DNA of 32,330 nt from Candidatus Altarchaeum sp. (GCA_018260615.1 JAGWDQ010000094.1:1-32330), one strand, 5' to 3'; counted from the stretch's first letter, positions 29,501-32,330 are shown. The notes: generated by a model not told the origin, from the letters alone. Program-made: numbers and translations.

Positions 29501-32330
29501 ATCAAACAACAATTTGTCATCCAAATGTTTCAATAAGCATAAATGCAAATCCATCAACGACATTCTATCAAGGACCGGAAATTTTATTCACGATAAATGT
29601 TGATCTGTTAACACTATGTTCAGCACACGATGTTGAAATTTGCGTAACATTGCCTGATGAAGTTAACTTTATTGCAGGTTCTGCGAGTCCGCAGCAATCA
29701 AGCATATCCCCGTTATGTTTCAGTTTAGGCGATATTTCAGGAGATGCAGCAATAACATTTAACGGAAAAGCAAAGAATGTATCAGCAATAACAATAAGAA
29801 ATGTCACAATTAACGGAACATTCAATGATGGAATTAATACACCATTTAACACAAGTGATAATCGCACAGAAGTAACAATATTGCCTCCACCAGATGTTTA
29901 TGTTGAAAAATCATGGACGCCAAACAGAAATTCACCTGATTTCTTTGAACCGGGAGAAACAGTAAATATAACTTTAACAGTAAAGAACAATGGAGATAAT
30001 GCAATAAATGTGACAACATTAACAGACAACCACACACAATATTTGGAAATTTTAAGGACAATTTCTGTAACGGGACCATCAGGAGCAATTAGTTACACAG
30101 AAGTTTCAAATACATCAACGAACTACACAATCAGCATTACCCCAACAGTTCTGAATAAAGGACAACAAATTGTTTGGGTTATTGAGGCAAAGATAAAGAA
30201 AGAAGCAGTTAATGATTTAGCAAATGCTGGAACAGATGCAGGAATTGCTTGTTATGTGCCTTTAGTTGAAAATGCAAACCAAACATGCACAATTCCAATT
30301 CCAGCGACAATTCCAACACAAGAGCCGGCATTTAAGGTAGAGAAGCGCGACGTAACAGGAGGATCAGGAAAATCACCATACAATATAGGAGAAAATGTTA
30401 CTTATGAAATCAGTGTTTATGCGATAAATCCGTCAACAAATTCAAGACCTGTTTTAAATGTATTTATCAATGATACTTTGCCAGAGGGCTTTACTTATGT
30501 GAGTAATTCGGCAATATGTAATAATACACAATGCATTCCGACAATAGACGGAAGTAATCTCATATTTGGACCATTTAACATAACTAACGATGCAAGCAAT
30601 AAATTTGTAATTAAATTTAATGCAACGATTGGAAAGAATGCATCAACTCCATCAAAGAATTTGGCAACAGGTAAAGGGGAGGATTATGCAGGAAATGAAG
30701 TTAATAACACTGCGCCGGACGGAGAAGCATCGGTAAATGTATTAGTTCCACAGCCAGTTATGAATATAGAAAAAGATGTTCCACCGAAGTCATATATAGA
30801 TACCAATGTTACAGTTATATTGAAAGTAACAAACGGAGGCGGAACAAGTGAGGCAACCGCTTACAATGTTTCAGTAAAGGATATTCTTCCATCTGAAATT
30901 AATTATGTCGCTGGAACATCACAAATAACATTGCCGAATGGAACAATTATAAGTCAGGACCCGGTAATTGGTGGAAATATATTAACATGGCAATACTTTA
31001 CAATTCCATCAGCAGCGTCAGGAAACAATTCATTAACAATAGAATTTAAAGTCACTTCAAGTACAACAGGAACATTCACAAATGTTGCTAATGTAACTGC
31101 TTTGGATGTTACTGATAAGTTATGTTCCGCATGTAATAAGAGCGATACTAAAGAAATGTTCTTTGGAATGTCAAATCTGACAGTTATACCTACAAATAAC
31201 ATTGCTACAACACCTTGTAAAGATGCAGAAACAAATATAACAATAACAAATAAAGGAAACAATTTAACAAATGTAAATCTAACTATTGAAGTTCCAACTG
31301 GTTGGAGCATAGTTAATTTAACAGGGGATAATGCATCTAAGATATCTGGTAATATGTGGACACTTTCAGATCTTCCGACAAATTCAAGCATCACATTGAC
31401 ATTGACTGTGAAAGCAAATTCCTCAACAGCACTTGATTCCGAAAATATAAATGTAAGAGTTGATGGCTTTGATGTTATAAAGAACGGCACGGTTACAGAG
31501 ACCACTATAATTAAGGCAAACTATATAAAACCAAGTCCACAATTGAACAAGGTGATGCCGCAGGCAGCATCGGAAGTTGAACCAGGAGATATAATACAAA
31601 TATGTATGGTTATAACAAATCCACAATCAGGAAGCGCACCATTTATGGTAACGAATATCAGCGATAAGATTCCGGATGGATTTGAATTGGTTGTTGGAAG
31701 TAGTACAGGTTGTACCTTCTACGATAACGATACTGGAGGATATGCAGAATGTACTCCGAATGTGCACCTTAACAAAGGTCAAAACTGGCAGGCGTGTTAC
31801 AGCATAAAGGCAACATCAAATGTTCCAAATCCGATAATTTATAAGGTCGCAAATGTAACATTTGAGGATGATTGTGGAAATGGACAAGCAAGCTCAGCAC
31901 CAATAAACGACAATCAAGGTCCGTACGACGGAACATTCTACAAACCATCATTATCAGCAACAAAGTCAATTTCGCCATCAAAACAAACATTTATCGCAGG
32001 AGCAGACACAATAACTTACAATATAACAATAACAAATGCAAATCAACCGAAAGGAACCGCACATAATGTTACAATAACAGATACAATTCCAGAATATCTG
32101 AACTGCTCAACATCTCCTGCAACAATTGACAACAAGGCATCCGGCTTAAATAACGCAACATACACATGGAAATTTGATAACATAAGTCCAAATGATGCAG
32201 AGACAATAACCTTAACTTGCCAGATTTTACCGCCTGCAAACGGAACAGCAAATTTCACGAATGTTGCGTTCGTTAATTACACAGATGGTTATGGAACTCC
32301 ACAGGATCCGAAGAATGGAACTGCATCACA
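2452..32330 (+). CDS. Giant exported DUF11-repeat surface protein, at least 9,959 residues, open at the window end
   Basis: One frame runs without a stop from ATG 2452 to the last base (9,959 codons plus two bases). The start is chosen because it gives an immediate signal peptide and because the only nearby upstream ATG (2429) is in another frame. Layout: signal peptide (residues 1-31), an unrecognised region (about 32-646), then about 65 DUF11-type Ig-like domains. Each domain follows the family pattern: an opening such as PNVTISK, a turn with EPGD, an xxYTITIxN strand, GTAYNVxVxDTIP, and a closing N-T-x-N-V-x-Y strand, about 120-140 residues in all. DUF11 domains build extended cell-surface stalks or adhesins in archaea and bacteria. 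From 14254 a nine-domain block repeats. N-x-S/T sequons are extremely frequent, and Cys pairs recur within particular domain types. No enzyme domain, transmembrane anchor or sorting signal is visible, and the true C-terminus is outside the window. The gene likely encodes a fibre-like cell-surface protein; partner and ligand are unknown. Confidence 0.93.
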   Translation, partial: MDQKVNIKGLLLLGFLGIIIGILIGIQDVSAYSGLLGSEFVVYPPDDWNTGGTFNALAYDNIGAGRPSVAGVILTNNTYCEVEVMLDDGKYYKIYTGINLKEGMVMDFYDGWNKTNDNRVYNHTCNCPATGSCNCSCTTNGGDGGGSNANNCTYNGGGINIGGKIMHIVCNQPIYTFTAEVGSMRSPVGKSGKFNDRNYIIHFSNNNWGGPLFMLISTQRPNTTITIQEIDPTTGSNIGAAETFNLSGNGAQEPGIAIRTMTPRDLGMPLRGSASTSTYKITANEPVFVEQYLKHIDTLNWLGAEDDGTLMGRTYLTASESSPTGGVIYNPNDYSINVSVYNSNRGYTTTGNFNDSIITWTAAATCNIPANSYGRCSYNGNKVIVKLNSTDRFQFIGGDLTAQNLYSLNHFYTRIPPVNKMDTNFSTRFAIAQGRVGHYSGGGNRGGAAYIWQLQGCEDNLINFDPGATITYAETAGTIPATFQGRNTTLNFTNYGSITQTSITACNGSFSLYNVMFLSPLNGADYNCGSMLSTCNPLVAYCSVSCTCAENGIGLFGPITLMAGEPWALDLKNGRIAMTWDWGMSSLYSMNIRYGDNGTSGIIRLGGTEGLYGSGDDSNIKFNSTSPVKFYRIGLAECSNSPIESESPYIVIDSDAQSPLTIGQTGWVNSTITNIGSKEAIDNIIIHEIPPNMEFISSTFRLFFKDTTDSNLTDITGNITLILGNNESDCKNMITDIHTANYTNPAVVCYYQQYFGALKKTYILINTSTFEGVTTQDEGDKVVFSYRATLLEGDPSGKIFAYTSSKGQYCAPYFEGETRPIEVLAIIEILVPSLTIYKEITPSMVGVGDNITVKVVFYDLSGLNITNLTIKDFSFKNFTYNEDANYTRTGVNITRTITETRNTTTYQIISFSMLNENVNNISDACSECVQKTRVYNATKVYAGTVLTDVIFNYTSAFINKTGTPEYVFRNIPGAIINSTQIGNCTCSNGNNCTGDTNCQQNCGSGTSYTCIYNETRMDYYNYLIFTMKANDTIFPENMTNCVEEGSVLTLRSGNGAPINSTARFCISPQPGNVSLNKTMSQLNFTPNETAWINVTANVSLDFVSPRVEIGDKLPSWFEFTGEAYLYEYNISSKNYDLICNISVNGNNCSTSISDPVISNDYGELRKIVSWTMFNKSSYNYRIQLKVKALAHDFLNNAPNMSEEDTRTNIAFSKIYYPGGGYRYDAASLRGLMIIPPELGVYKTMIPTKSTPYYTNDTITFVATICELSNTSSWYDVEINDIMGPGLEYKDVAKWTYWNGSSYVTSDIFLSNSSVTCPQGFQESSGNCTKLNASYLSNENLSVIYKGTCAYLTFKTTVKEGTLLGSSLKNDVYVNVRMADHTPMKGKATTYPVTEYENLTINKVANTSVAEPGDFVNFTISITNKGNKDIKYLRITDLLPLYFEYQSGTASFNYYKNGSVTPNMTFSLDTNTIFGNVCGTGINAINDSGQLLYWSVWEQIGENFSANDTVKVTFTTKVVTTPCMVSGQQNVTNTGNAYGYVWNDSKNDYDGIYATIRAPWILVIPPAYWCDVKVGNFFIDNSTNEGNIEYIHMSGEVNGISVYNIIHYFKFAPNYTVTNITIEYRNQTGRYFYAIPLYCADILGNSSVGTNVTLSNHTANYSNPNCSALALYSHLKGTSIYTHIFVNFTGNATVCSSSEAWAGDGYMIGCAGGCYNLTQRVPPFPGINLTKHVYASCAEPGDIVNYSITMKLNETTTARSLNIFDAFFFGSNYVPGSTKINVTCGNGNSTIYTGSNYEPVITGAANDVIWWDLNTLDNGCPQCSGCPDNTEPCDYGCEPWKPKIGVNFFGPNSTINVSFRMKINSSVSYPNSDNNENTVPVTFVYITSKGEIAFSATGAFEKLLVCVPNITASKISPYGAEPGDIVNFTIYVNDTSDCECQHVYNTTIVDTFTTIPKTNKEPFIPQKAWINGVEVSSWNLIWNCIRDSNNIVQNCTINFSYDLNDVTANGNLSKFNHKQNLTLIIQAKINAPLITNITNNATVTAVMGDGTPLNASTETKTTIVGKSNVSTVKSVVTASVYRPKQDCYVFDTCLTSNNVVEPGDIVVYNVTITNTGTATAFDISFTDLLPIEFKYIDNSNVSAAFVGKEIHGLQEFLTFYVGYVDNSSPKSFTYNVTVISGANEGMNNNTVIVSGYDGLGRTIPKEVKQANVSVIIPKISVSKTANVSQAQPGDLIKFTLNITTTGNVYDVNVTDILPDNFELILPTQPNYAGKDGNILKFNIPNINGQYLINITLKATSKSQTSSNVFFAEGIYGDNKPVISDDANVWLTIVNPQLDVVKEITGVVLNGDMLTTAYKLTIKNVGHGTAYNVLFKDTLQHGNNYVTGTFNVNGTLQNPNPANNILTYSVGNLQQGQEVNITYNCSGNLSDSSPSGLQGGINLVTVNASDGYKEISAQATASTGALSVSKTKNKDIIEAGEGMTFTVTLNAVTDLTNVVVSDTLPSDWSYVTNSATLDGSSSGFTVVSTSPLTINIGTLSQGPHTLKYNATAGCNALKQDMNKVIVNYTYNNGNIEYNFTSKPVSVIVNVKGKPILVINKQVNATYAEPGDVIRYSINISNLGESKILNLNISDKLPVGFNYIDGSSKLDGSSIGDPTLTGQVLNWTSIIGVLNPGESKLLTFNVNVTSTADVYSLNTVNATGISNCLELVKEAEIQIEVRKPELGIQKSVDPKFATIGDTIYYTVSITNNGKGKAYNVIANDTHLSGFNFVNSTCANVLDCDPTVSGNTLTWNVGTLEPGQTAVILYSMYVNSSAADGTNINNILLSYDDKSGTTNTNYDNETVHINVDCVLNLTKEVISISPSPGSNKAEIGSTVTYKWTVTKIGDCDDIRDVVLTDNIPNGGDNFVNKTCDATINNNVITWNIGYLSVPDPVTCEYSIRINSSADVGLFTNTANVRGQTEQGVNVSDVDKADIWIVGPPVLAVEKLANVSEIYPGESVLFTIIIRNNGESSLYNLTVEDRLPDGLSLGGSAKLNGAALSDPTGCPNCVFNLQSAGALKQNDVWELTFNVSSSTTVSGNLTNLAIVNGTRADGTTIMQDNATKTIDVLTSDITIEKSADRSNAQTGDTVTYTIAVRNTKNAEISLNFTDILPTGFNYTDNSLQNAMFVSYTHPTLKFNATIKAGQILFISYQVKINSSANGASTNTIYVDGKDKNGNPIPTKNASETVNVGASNITLNKDRNPGDGMIEIGSKVNYTITINNTGSVPIYTLTIKDKIPSGLLILGVINYSDDTQVNNSLTGSCNNITNYCEFNISVLNENKYVKFIIKTKVISNQSDNNNQISENLANLTYYDGAGNRSDTNKSANLFTVKYPVIEISKVYVEGTDKQPGDLVHYNISIINKGLGFANVTINDTFDSSLEIINWTNGSCSSVPSNPEQVSNSSSGNFYQWNLTKLPGKPNALTQDVCWNIYITAKVKSDDFYYNKTRIDNNTVNVSWTDNNGTTRTTTNTSAGIDILTANVTINKTSTPERVNVSPGDNVIYIIEVKNRGNGTAYNIQINDTLPEGLKNITCSYTKNASGTLTPLPCSCNGRTCQFNISKMEANTYWNITINTTVNSSATEIAGNNATIYWKDNESYNNTTTTANTSSLGVLHPNVTISKISNPESGNVEPGAFVNYTIIITNVGNGTAYHISINDTIPGGLNIISWSNTTNASATVNGLCNNDTNRNPCQFNISVMQANTYWNITITTKVSSSATEIAGNNATIYWKDNESYSNTTTSDTTSPLGVLKGNVTIRKTRQGVGCVEVGDTITYIINVSNLGNGTAYNVNVKDILPDGTKFDTSSSAYPGNCSNYLSCSESPSESGNISCDVQGGGAPVGQLNTGCWAGARLKVKVLPTAGSNISNNTAFLNYTDNYTYVNDTENSSWSEICVNKSHIVLHKAPPEPPSSEPGHEFNYTITVKNEGTGTAYNVNVNDTIPDNCSFVSQQSTGNPTFSLSSIGDKAYWVYNNISSQDNTRTITLTIKCNSNASIVRNTAYANYTTKEYNATTGAGIYNTSSNETTVIINKPNITVIKSKSLPWPHDPLWVGDTITYEINVKENGGAHANVTVNDIIPDGLVLISCDIAGSYTNCDSNGNTLTWNIRLNPSQSIAIYPQFRVNSSINADKNNGFNNTVTWSWKDDNSTVYYPSGNSSVTNVTVCRPNLTISIVCDKKYVYDGTSTICTVHVSNSEDCPAYNTIVNVPFDLSSFTCANPTSPGSCETGNVVWYLGEFESKGFKELNFTLTSFNDVSTQTTHNITAYLNYNDSSNSDYARHYSKNDTWQLIQIQKPNVSAEKVINPRYPQPGDDVVYTITVKNFASSLYTIQNITDVLPVNWTECINSTVSHSNATTNATLASWSVSWDTVTRTCRLSFNNLVPLNQNENIIWTFHTSPNASTLEGTYYEDQPGYCGNTTGDSINCHDTPSDGALPNGVYVMYPMASVQKDGPAKAFVNDIVEYTLTIRADYLTSYSLNVKDELPVGFIYQSHTCRYKNNNSDCTVLLSNNNNLITGSFSKLDTGDAIVIKIYALVTDAADQISKNNVYLNYSDHSGAHIKYSHDSKTTVVPYGTFVTNIIKEFSPQSKFCFNGQNATIILRVSTTSNDPRATAYNISVWDNLGNLGYAGNCKYKDSRGNSCSCNPSVTSGRVELNYTNNAILCSDMIKQQKAGEWFEISYDVNASAEGTYPDIGYVKFYDYNNTANISSYPASIYAKNCSIMITKTKISPENITPCADVIFNITIKNLASVTMRNVEFGDIYPLNWQNISYVCGSGGACQDNGDLLNGTATDLSPGEQYSFTLTLRPNTSANNVLGTINLARVFARNSTSYSDETKLPVEILAQTPNVYKVLNSSNNSGIADYGNNVTLTIKVQNPSQGNMVIKSITDIIPENFTFVTSDYSQNCTYNSTTRILNCTLNINLLPGSIFNFSYIISPTSNVSEGIYQLNIWDKANVTTADACGKETTTPSVYSPDILEIRAPHLVISKSANISSLEPGNYVNYTITIENIQTGSKGTAHNITVKDEIPIQFEFISASAAKGGNSLAVNHDCSSSNNLCTFNISVALAPQEVVTMRIKVLAKSVLTDTSTDNYANVTGKYGDNSQMNTTNTTPPAHVTILASPILTITKQEQSSTAEPGQPFSYTIKVSNNYNTTAYNVTVYDNIPGNCTYISNSSSPSADRSWNISNTYYWNKSQLSPHNDWTITLTIKCNSNVTTVNNTVNVSYSDGYQYINNQSNSTGTYNDKVTITKPTVTVTKTRTTPPGNVNIGGTITYTLNVNPGGHANVTLTDKVPNGLIYDSCTSASGQPTCSHNSTTNITTWNVYSNTSVSFTVTYKVTTYAYPEFNNTVNYTWKDDTGGEYGPNSTTSMPTNVCRPNLTLTITCSRPEIYQGLNEICTITITNNANCSAYNVSVVSDVPVNFKCDQAGGDATGICNANNATWFISQISEYGTKILNYTMTVENDTNVNITTQINANATYWDHYDIIYGQDNYVAPNSTTVKQLPKPNIVIYKDINPFIAQPGENVVYSIIVRNDGNSTISLNNITDMLPPNWNGCNTTGIYDQYGGFINSGQYNITQSGDTCIVNFTNLISVSPGKNVTWKFNSSAKPSADKGANNDTPSACYVLANQTVCPDGLAGKVEIVYPTAKVIKQFSTTTAKTGMQVNFTLTFYDMIYDVYNLTFNDTLPYGLKYVSSAFEGNCNGCTLSVSTAPCIEDAGKTCDFINGSIGNMTRGNNGKLTVTVNVTENVSAVNRNTGYISWQDYSGGIVQNDTNDDTLYVPVMPAQTFIEKSFYPENKVCFNAMNLTVKLKVFTLGTDPRAKSYNIKITDTFEGMSYIDGTCIQIYSNGSSRACPSVMDYGNGTVEFINLGTQKVDDYFIVQFNTKIWTEGMKNDTAIVEYYNASSGGAKFTASTSPAKIGILAKSCSLVAVKSDENVSPCEEVTYTITITNYAGEKMRDITIIDTYPPGWNFSHSSSSSSVDPNCQNTGTYAVCHPLDNNNNEIELMPSGYPGDSISFDIILLPNTSAGASSGQNVVKVSTMGSTTNKIYEDEMSVPANIILSQPSVYKGIFSGDKADYGDNITVEITINNPSSGDITVEKITDIIPQKYNVHLPVGSMLNCSFDNSSRVMTCNVSIVITKGGSAKFYYNITPTSALNCPMDGCELNIANLTPTITSRDNCGKDYTTQGFSSGVVKVYPPILTATKTASTSPVQPGQTFNYTITIKNEQTNAKGTAYNVTVNDEIPSQLGYITAVSSKGTLSISNVSNNYTFTTDASLGPGDTMTITITVKAKSYPSNTTVTNKATIYAKYGDNSNISPVTTNEVNVTILSKPVLDITKTRWNTSSEPGHEFSYTITVTNTYQATAHNLIVNDTIPDNCEYVSSSPSYSGVTGKTYSWFKLELGMGDNWQITLTIKCNSSAYSVLNTASLNYVDGSGSPGTNSNTSDAVEIKHPHVSVNKTLQTPGTISVGNVIQYQITVKETGGAHANVTVRDAIPQGLKFNNCSGGDNCYNTTNEVIWTLRLNPSDTKYLTVNYKVTTNASVFNNTVNATWIDDANGPYGTDGSTNATSETASVCKPNVTIRIECEKPYVYKDVQEVCHIFVENHANCTAYNTTVNVPIPTNFECQVATGGNCIANNATWNVGTLTGGQLKVLNLTMNVVNDTNVNITHNITAYLEYRDYPLPDAENLGKYYYGNDTTTVIQLPKPDISIIKSVNPYYSERGQEVTYTINMTNNGNSTIQVLNITDELPENWSYCYDSGISAPLYGNVAHELLNTSRNCIAVINQTTNVITINPGESLIWTFKSVPLNNAAGSKDGIAHTDTPSAFINTSGNVQEVQGLVGRAVVKYPDMQIQKNGKEIGAVNDVFNYTIIVTNKDMPAYNVVVEDTLPGGFGYLNTYLDACLNCSLISATNGIIKVDAGNFTSNQVKKIYVEVNITNNSADHNINQANVTYKDYSGTVEDTQNDTFDTRVPVGPFIVKITKTLDPQNKICYNVQNMSVTLRVEVISQDPRAKAYNINVTDEITAQFTDYVSGSGIICDPNCHTLEPNKTNNATGFVLNWNTNKELRTDNYFELKFTLNSSNEETVRDTAFVEFVNASVNGTYFKENSTEKSYLTKNCTLAVTKTGKDRVKPCENATFNITIYNEGSEVMRDVYFRDTFPSKWTYVSSSDASDSRITCNTSTISSGYVDCELDQLVPGESHSWAIILKPDTTQGVDTGIEQTNVLGVDAIGVTSNNTYHDGTKKTVIVDKTEAGLYKEILDTQADYGDNIRVRITVSNKGNSTITLTKIIDTIPANFNISLPSGSSCSLSSQDISTLRTLTCTYDVKINASGTTGDSYEFIYNIIPTSNLSILTDKETYYLNAATVTTKDECNNETTDLTTTPAQSITVYPPILKASKSANKIQLELGETLTYTITIKNEQTNAKGTAYNVIVSDNIPSNFEYINATLDGNPIPNLSSNPYTFNVGKFTPSTTRSLVITVRAISSGDTINFATINGTYGDNSSISSKDSNNVSVKVLGAPQMSVSKEQNVTSSVEPGELIKYTITVNNLQNVTSYNVNITDQIPQYTDFNRTNDTACTYNSSTGIVNCTKAQMLGLEIWNIEIVVKVTSNATSVTNTANLTWMDGLNNNFSTTNTTTPINVKHPNVTISKEIKTPVKSFYAPGDAIIYQVNIKNIGDGTAYNVNVTDTIPSGLIYNTSSGLTAVQPTISYTSTEITLFFDKIGVGQTGDTLIYFIVNTTATDTSLNNTVNVTYKDGYGKEFNASNSTSNANQTTICHPNVSISINANPSTTFYQGPEILFTINVDLLTLCSAHDVEICVTLPDEVNFIAGSASPQQSSISPLCFSLGDISGDAAITFNGKAKNVSAITIRNVTINGTFNDGINTPFNTSDNRTEVTILPPPDVYVEKSWTPNRNSPDFFEPGETVNITLTVKNNGDNAINVTTLTDNHTQYLEILRTISVTGPSGAISYTEVSNTSTNYTISITPTVLNKGQQIVWVIEAKIKKEAVNDLANAGTDAGIACYVPLVENANQTCTIPIPATIPTQEPAFKVEKRDVTGGSGKSPYNIGENVTYEISVYAINPSTNSRPVLNVFINDTLPEGFTYVSNSAICNNTQCIPTIDGSNLIFGPFNITNDASNKFVIKFNATIGKNASTPSKNLATGKGEDYAGNEVNNTAPDGEASVNVLVPQPVMNIEKDVPPKSYIDTNVTVILKVTNGGGTSEATAYNVSVKDILPSEINYVAGTSQITLPNGTIISQDPVIGGNILTWQYFTIPSAASGNNSLTIEFKVTSSTTGTFTNVANVTALDVTDKLCSACNKSDTKEMFFGMSNLTVIPTNNIATTPCKDAETNITITNKGNNLTNVNLTIEVPTGWSIVNLTGDNASKISGNMWTLSDLPTNSSITLTLTVKANSSTALDSENINVRVDGFDVIKNGTVTETTIIKANYIKPSPQLNKVMPQAASEVEPGDIIQICMVITNPQSGSAPFMVTNISDKIPDGFELVVGSSTGCTFYDNDTGGYAECTPNVHLNKGQNWQACYSIKATSNVPNPIIYKVANVTFEDDCGNGQASSAPINDNQGPYDGTFYKPSLSATKSISPSKQTFIAGADTITYNITITNANQPKGTAHNVTITDTIPEYLNCSTSPATIDNKASGLNNATYTWKFDNISPNDAETITLTCQILPPANGTANFTNVAFVNYTDGYGTPQDPKNGTASQITIYGVSTLQITKVEFNVTQSMEPGDVYIYTLRATNTGTAPAYNLIINDTLDTCVEIQGITNSTNETTAVMNGGCINNVCQWDLSKLSEGNYWEVNITVKITSNCTTIPINTANLKYAAANGTEYSTNRSTQQPIIVHHPNVTISKEIKTPVKSFYAPGDAIIYQVNIKNIGDGTAYNVNVTDTIPSGLIYNTSSGLTAVQPTISYTSTEITLFFDKIGVGQTGDTLIYFIVNTTATDTSLNNTVNVTYKDGYGKEFNASNSTSNANQTTICHPNVSISINANPSTTFYQGPEILFTINVDLLTLCSAHDVEICVTLPDEVNFIAGSASPQQSSISPLCFSLGDISGDAAITFNGKAKNVSAITIRNVTINGTFNDGINTPFNTSDNRTEVTILPPPDVYVEKSWTPNRNSPDFFEPGETVNITLTVKNNGDNAINVTTLTDNHTQYLEILRTISVTGPSGAISYTEVSNTSTNYTISITPTVLNKGQQIVWVIEAKIKKEAVNDLANAGTDAGIACYVPLVENANQTCTIPIPATIPTQEPAFKVEKRDVTGGSGKSPYNIGENVTYEISVYAINPSTNSRPVLNVFINDTLPEGFTYVSNSAICNNTQCIPTIDGSNLIFGPFNITNDASNKFVIKFNATIGKNASTPSKNLATGKGEDYAGNEVNNTAPDGEASVNVLVPQPVMNIEKDVPPKSYIDTNVTVILKVTNGGGTSEATAYNVSVKDILPSEINYVAGTSQITLPNGTIISQDPVIGGNILTWQYFTIPSAASGNNSLTIEFKVTSSTTGTFTNVANVTALDVTDKLCSACNKSDTKEMFFGMSNLTVIPTNNIATTPCKDAETNITITNKGNNLTNVNLTIEVPTGWSIVNLTGDNASKISGNMWTLSDLPTNSSITLTLTVKANSSTALDSENINVRVDGFDVIKNGTVTETTIIKANYIKPSPQLNKVMPQAASEVEPGDIIQICMVITNPQSGSAPFMVTNISDKIPDGFELVVGSSTGCTFYDNDTGGYAECTPNVHLNKGQNWQACYSIKATSNVPNPIIYKVANVTFEDDCGNGQASSAPINDNQGPYDGTFYKPSLSATKSISPSKQTFIAGADTITYNITITNANQPKGTAHNVTITDTIPEYLNCSTSPATIDNKASGLNNATYTWKFDNISPNDAETITLTCQILPPANGTANFTNVAFVNYTDGYGTPQDPKNGTAS
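2545..4389 (+). other. Unrecognised N-terminal region of the giant protein
   Basis: About 615 residues (32-646) that do not follow the DUF11 pattern. The region starts with a strand-rich stretch (GSEFVVYPPDDWNTGG, later VEVMLDDGKYYKIYTG) and carries a Gly/Asn/Cys-rich insert at about residues 124-165. A long beta-rich middle follows, with RTMTPRDLGMPLRGS near residue 260 and GRVGHYSGGGNRGGAAYIW near 440. A Cys cluster lies at 525-552, and ALDLKNGRIAMTWDWGMSS is near 570. The aromatic and Gly content suggests a globular beta-sandwich tip domain such as an adhesin head; that is inference from position and composition. I cannot assign a family. Confidence 0.6.
5398..5487 (+). other. Cys-rich loop inside an early DUF11-type domain
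   Basis: The residues encoded here (about 983-1012) read CTCSNGNNCTGDTNCQQNCG and then a Cys in SYTCIY, seven cysteines in under 30 residues. The loop sits between the conserved strands of an otherwise Ig-like domain and is rich in Gly, Asn and Asp. It could form a small disulphide knot or a metal-binding loop. Similar Cys clusters occur at 2824-2916, 4030-4098 and 7906-7968. Confidence 0.6.
7906..7968 (+). other. Cys-rich loop CPQCSGCPDNTEPCDYGC
   Basis: Five cysteines in 18 residues, spaced C-x2-C-x2-C-x6-C-x3-C, follow the strand WWDLNTLDNG of the DUF11-type domain that starts near 7624. It is the tightest of the Cys clusters in the giant protein. The C-x2-C-x2-C spacing would allow metal binding, but an exported protein is more likely to form disulphides. 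Confidence 0.6.
13009..13818 (+). repeat. Recent tandem duplication of a single DUF11 domain
   Basis: Two adjacent domains (about 13009-13413 and 13414-13818) align with an offset of 405 bp at the start and 408 bp towards the end. The second half is nearly identical: both encode NTYWNITI and then SSATEIAGNNATIYWKDNES, at 13261 onward and 13669 onward, with only a few base differences over about 120 bp. The first halves have diverged more. This shows that the gene also gains domains one at a time. Confidence 0.8.
14254..17916 (+). repeat. Nine-domain super-repeat block 1 (types A-I)
   Basis: 3,663 bp, 1,221 residues. Approximate domain starts: A 14254, B 14656, C 15055, D 15440, E 15890, F 16273, G 16712, H 17092, I 17497. 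Signatures: A has SSEPGHEFNYTI and the Cys pair IPDNC...IKCNS. B has a GGAHANVTVND core. C has a CRPNLTI opening with several further Cys and DCPAYN. D has NPRYPQPGDDVVYTI. E is short, with FVNDIVEYTLTIR. F has CFNGQNATIILRV and DPRATAYN. G has CADVIFNITIKN and MRNV. H has ADYGNNVTLTIKV. I has SLEPGNYVNYTITIEN and KGTAHNITVKDEIP. Block limits are placed at the start of type A and could equally be rotated. Confidence 0.8.
17917..21549 (+). repeat. Nine-domain super-repeat block 2 (types A-I)
   Basis: 3,633 bp, 1,211 residues, all nine types in the same order. Examples: A opens PILTITKQEQSSTAEPG; B keeps the GGHANVTLTDKVPNG core; C opens CRPNLTLTITC; D has NPFIAQPGENVVYSI; F has ENKVCFNAMNLTVKL and DPRAKSYN (Asp at 20002); G has SPCEEVTYTITITN and MRDI (Cys at 20371); H has ADYGDNITVEI (Asp at 20785); I has QPGQTFNYTITIKNEQT. 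Offsets of equivalent residues from block 1 are 3,663 (A), 3,624 (F), 3,609 (G) and 3,645 bp (H), so single domains vary slightly in length. Confidence 0.8.
21550..25116 (+). repeat. Nine-domain super-repeat block 3 (types A-I)
   Basis: 3,567 bp, 1,189 residues. A opens PVLDITKTRWNTSSEPGHEF and keeps IPDNC and IKCNS; B has GGAHANVTVRDAIP; C opens CKPNVTIRIEC with ANCTAYN; D has NPYYSERGQEVTYTI; E has AVNDVFNYTIIVTN; F has NKICYNVQNMSVTLRV and DPRAKAYN (Asp at 23584); G has KPCENATFNITI and MRDV (Cys at 23956); H has ADYGDNIRVRI (Asp at 24352); I has NEQTNAKGTAYNV. Type for type, blocks 1-3 resemble one another more than neighbouring domains within a block do, which is the evidence for block-wise duplication. 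Confidence 0.8.
25117..28722 (+). repeat. Super-repeat block 4, diverged but in register
   Basis: 3,606 bp, 1,202 residues, nine domains starting near 25117, 25492, 25890, 26257, 26695, 27124, 27546, 27892 and 28315. Several type signatures have faded: the type A Cys pair and the type B GGAHAN core are gone. Others persist in the right places: a C-like domain opening CHPNVSI with LCSAHD, a G-like domain with TPCKDAETNITITN whose Cys (27586) lies 3,630 bp after the block 3 equivalent, and an I-like domain with QPKGTAHNVTI. It has the same domain count and length as blocks 1-3, so it is probably an older relative of the same unit or a copy under different selection. Confidence 0.65.
25522..32330 (+). 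repeat. Exact 3,630-bp direct tandem repeat running into the window end
   Basis: Bases 25522-28700 and 29152-32330 (3,179 bp) show no mismatch in the lines I compared, at a constant offset of 3,630 bp (1,210 codons). The complete unit is 25522-29151. To the left similarity continues for about 36 bases with two differences (25521 g against 29151 a; 25491 g against 29121 a) and then fades into ordinary domain-to-domain similarity. The unit keeps both the reading frame and the nine-domain register. It may be a recent duplication or a product of assembly, since the window stops inside the second copy. Confidence 0.95.
28723..32330 (+). repeat. Super-repeat block 5, cut by the window end
   Basis: The first domain (type A position, from 28723, opening TLQITKVEFNVTQSMEPGD) is unique. 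From 29152 on the sequence is the same as in block 4. The last visible domain is the I position, starting near 31945 and still open at 32330. The A-position turn EPG at 28768 follows that of block 4 (25162) by 3,606 bp. Confidence 0.7.
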
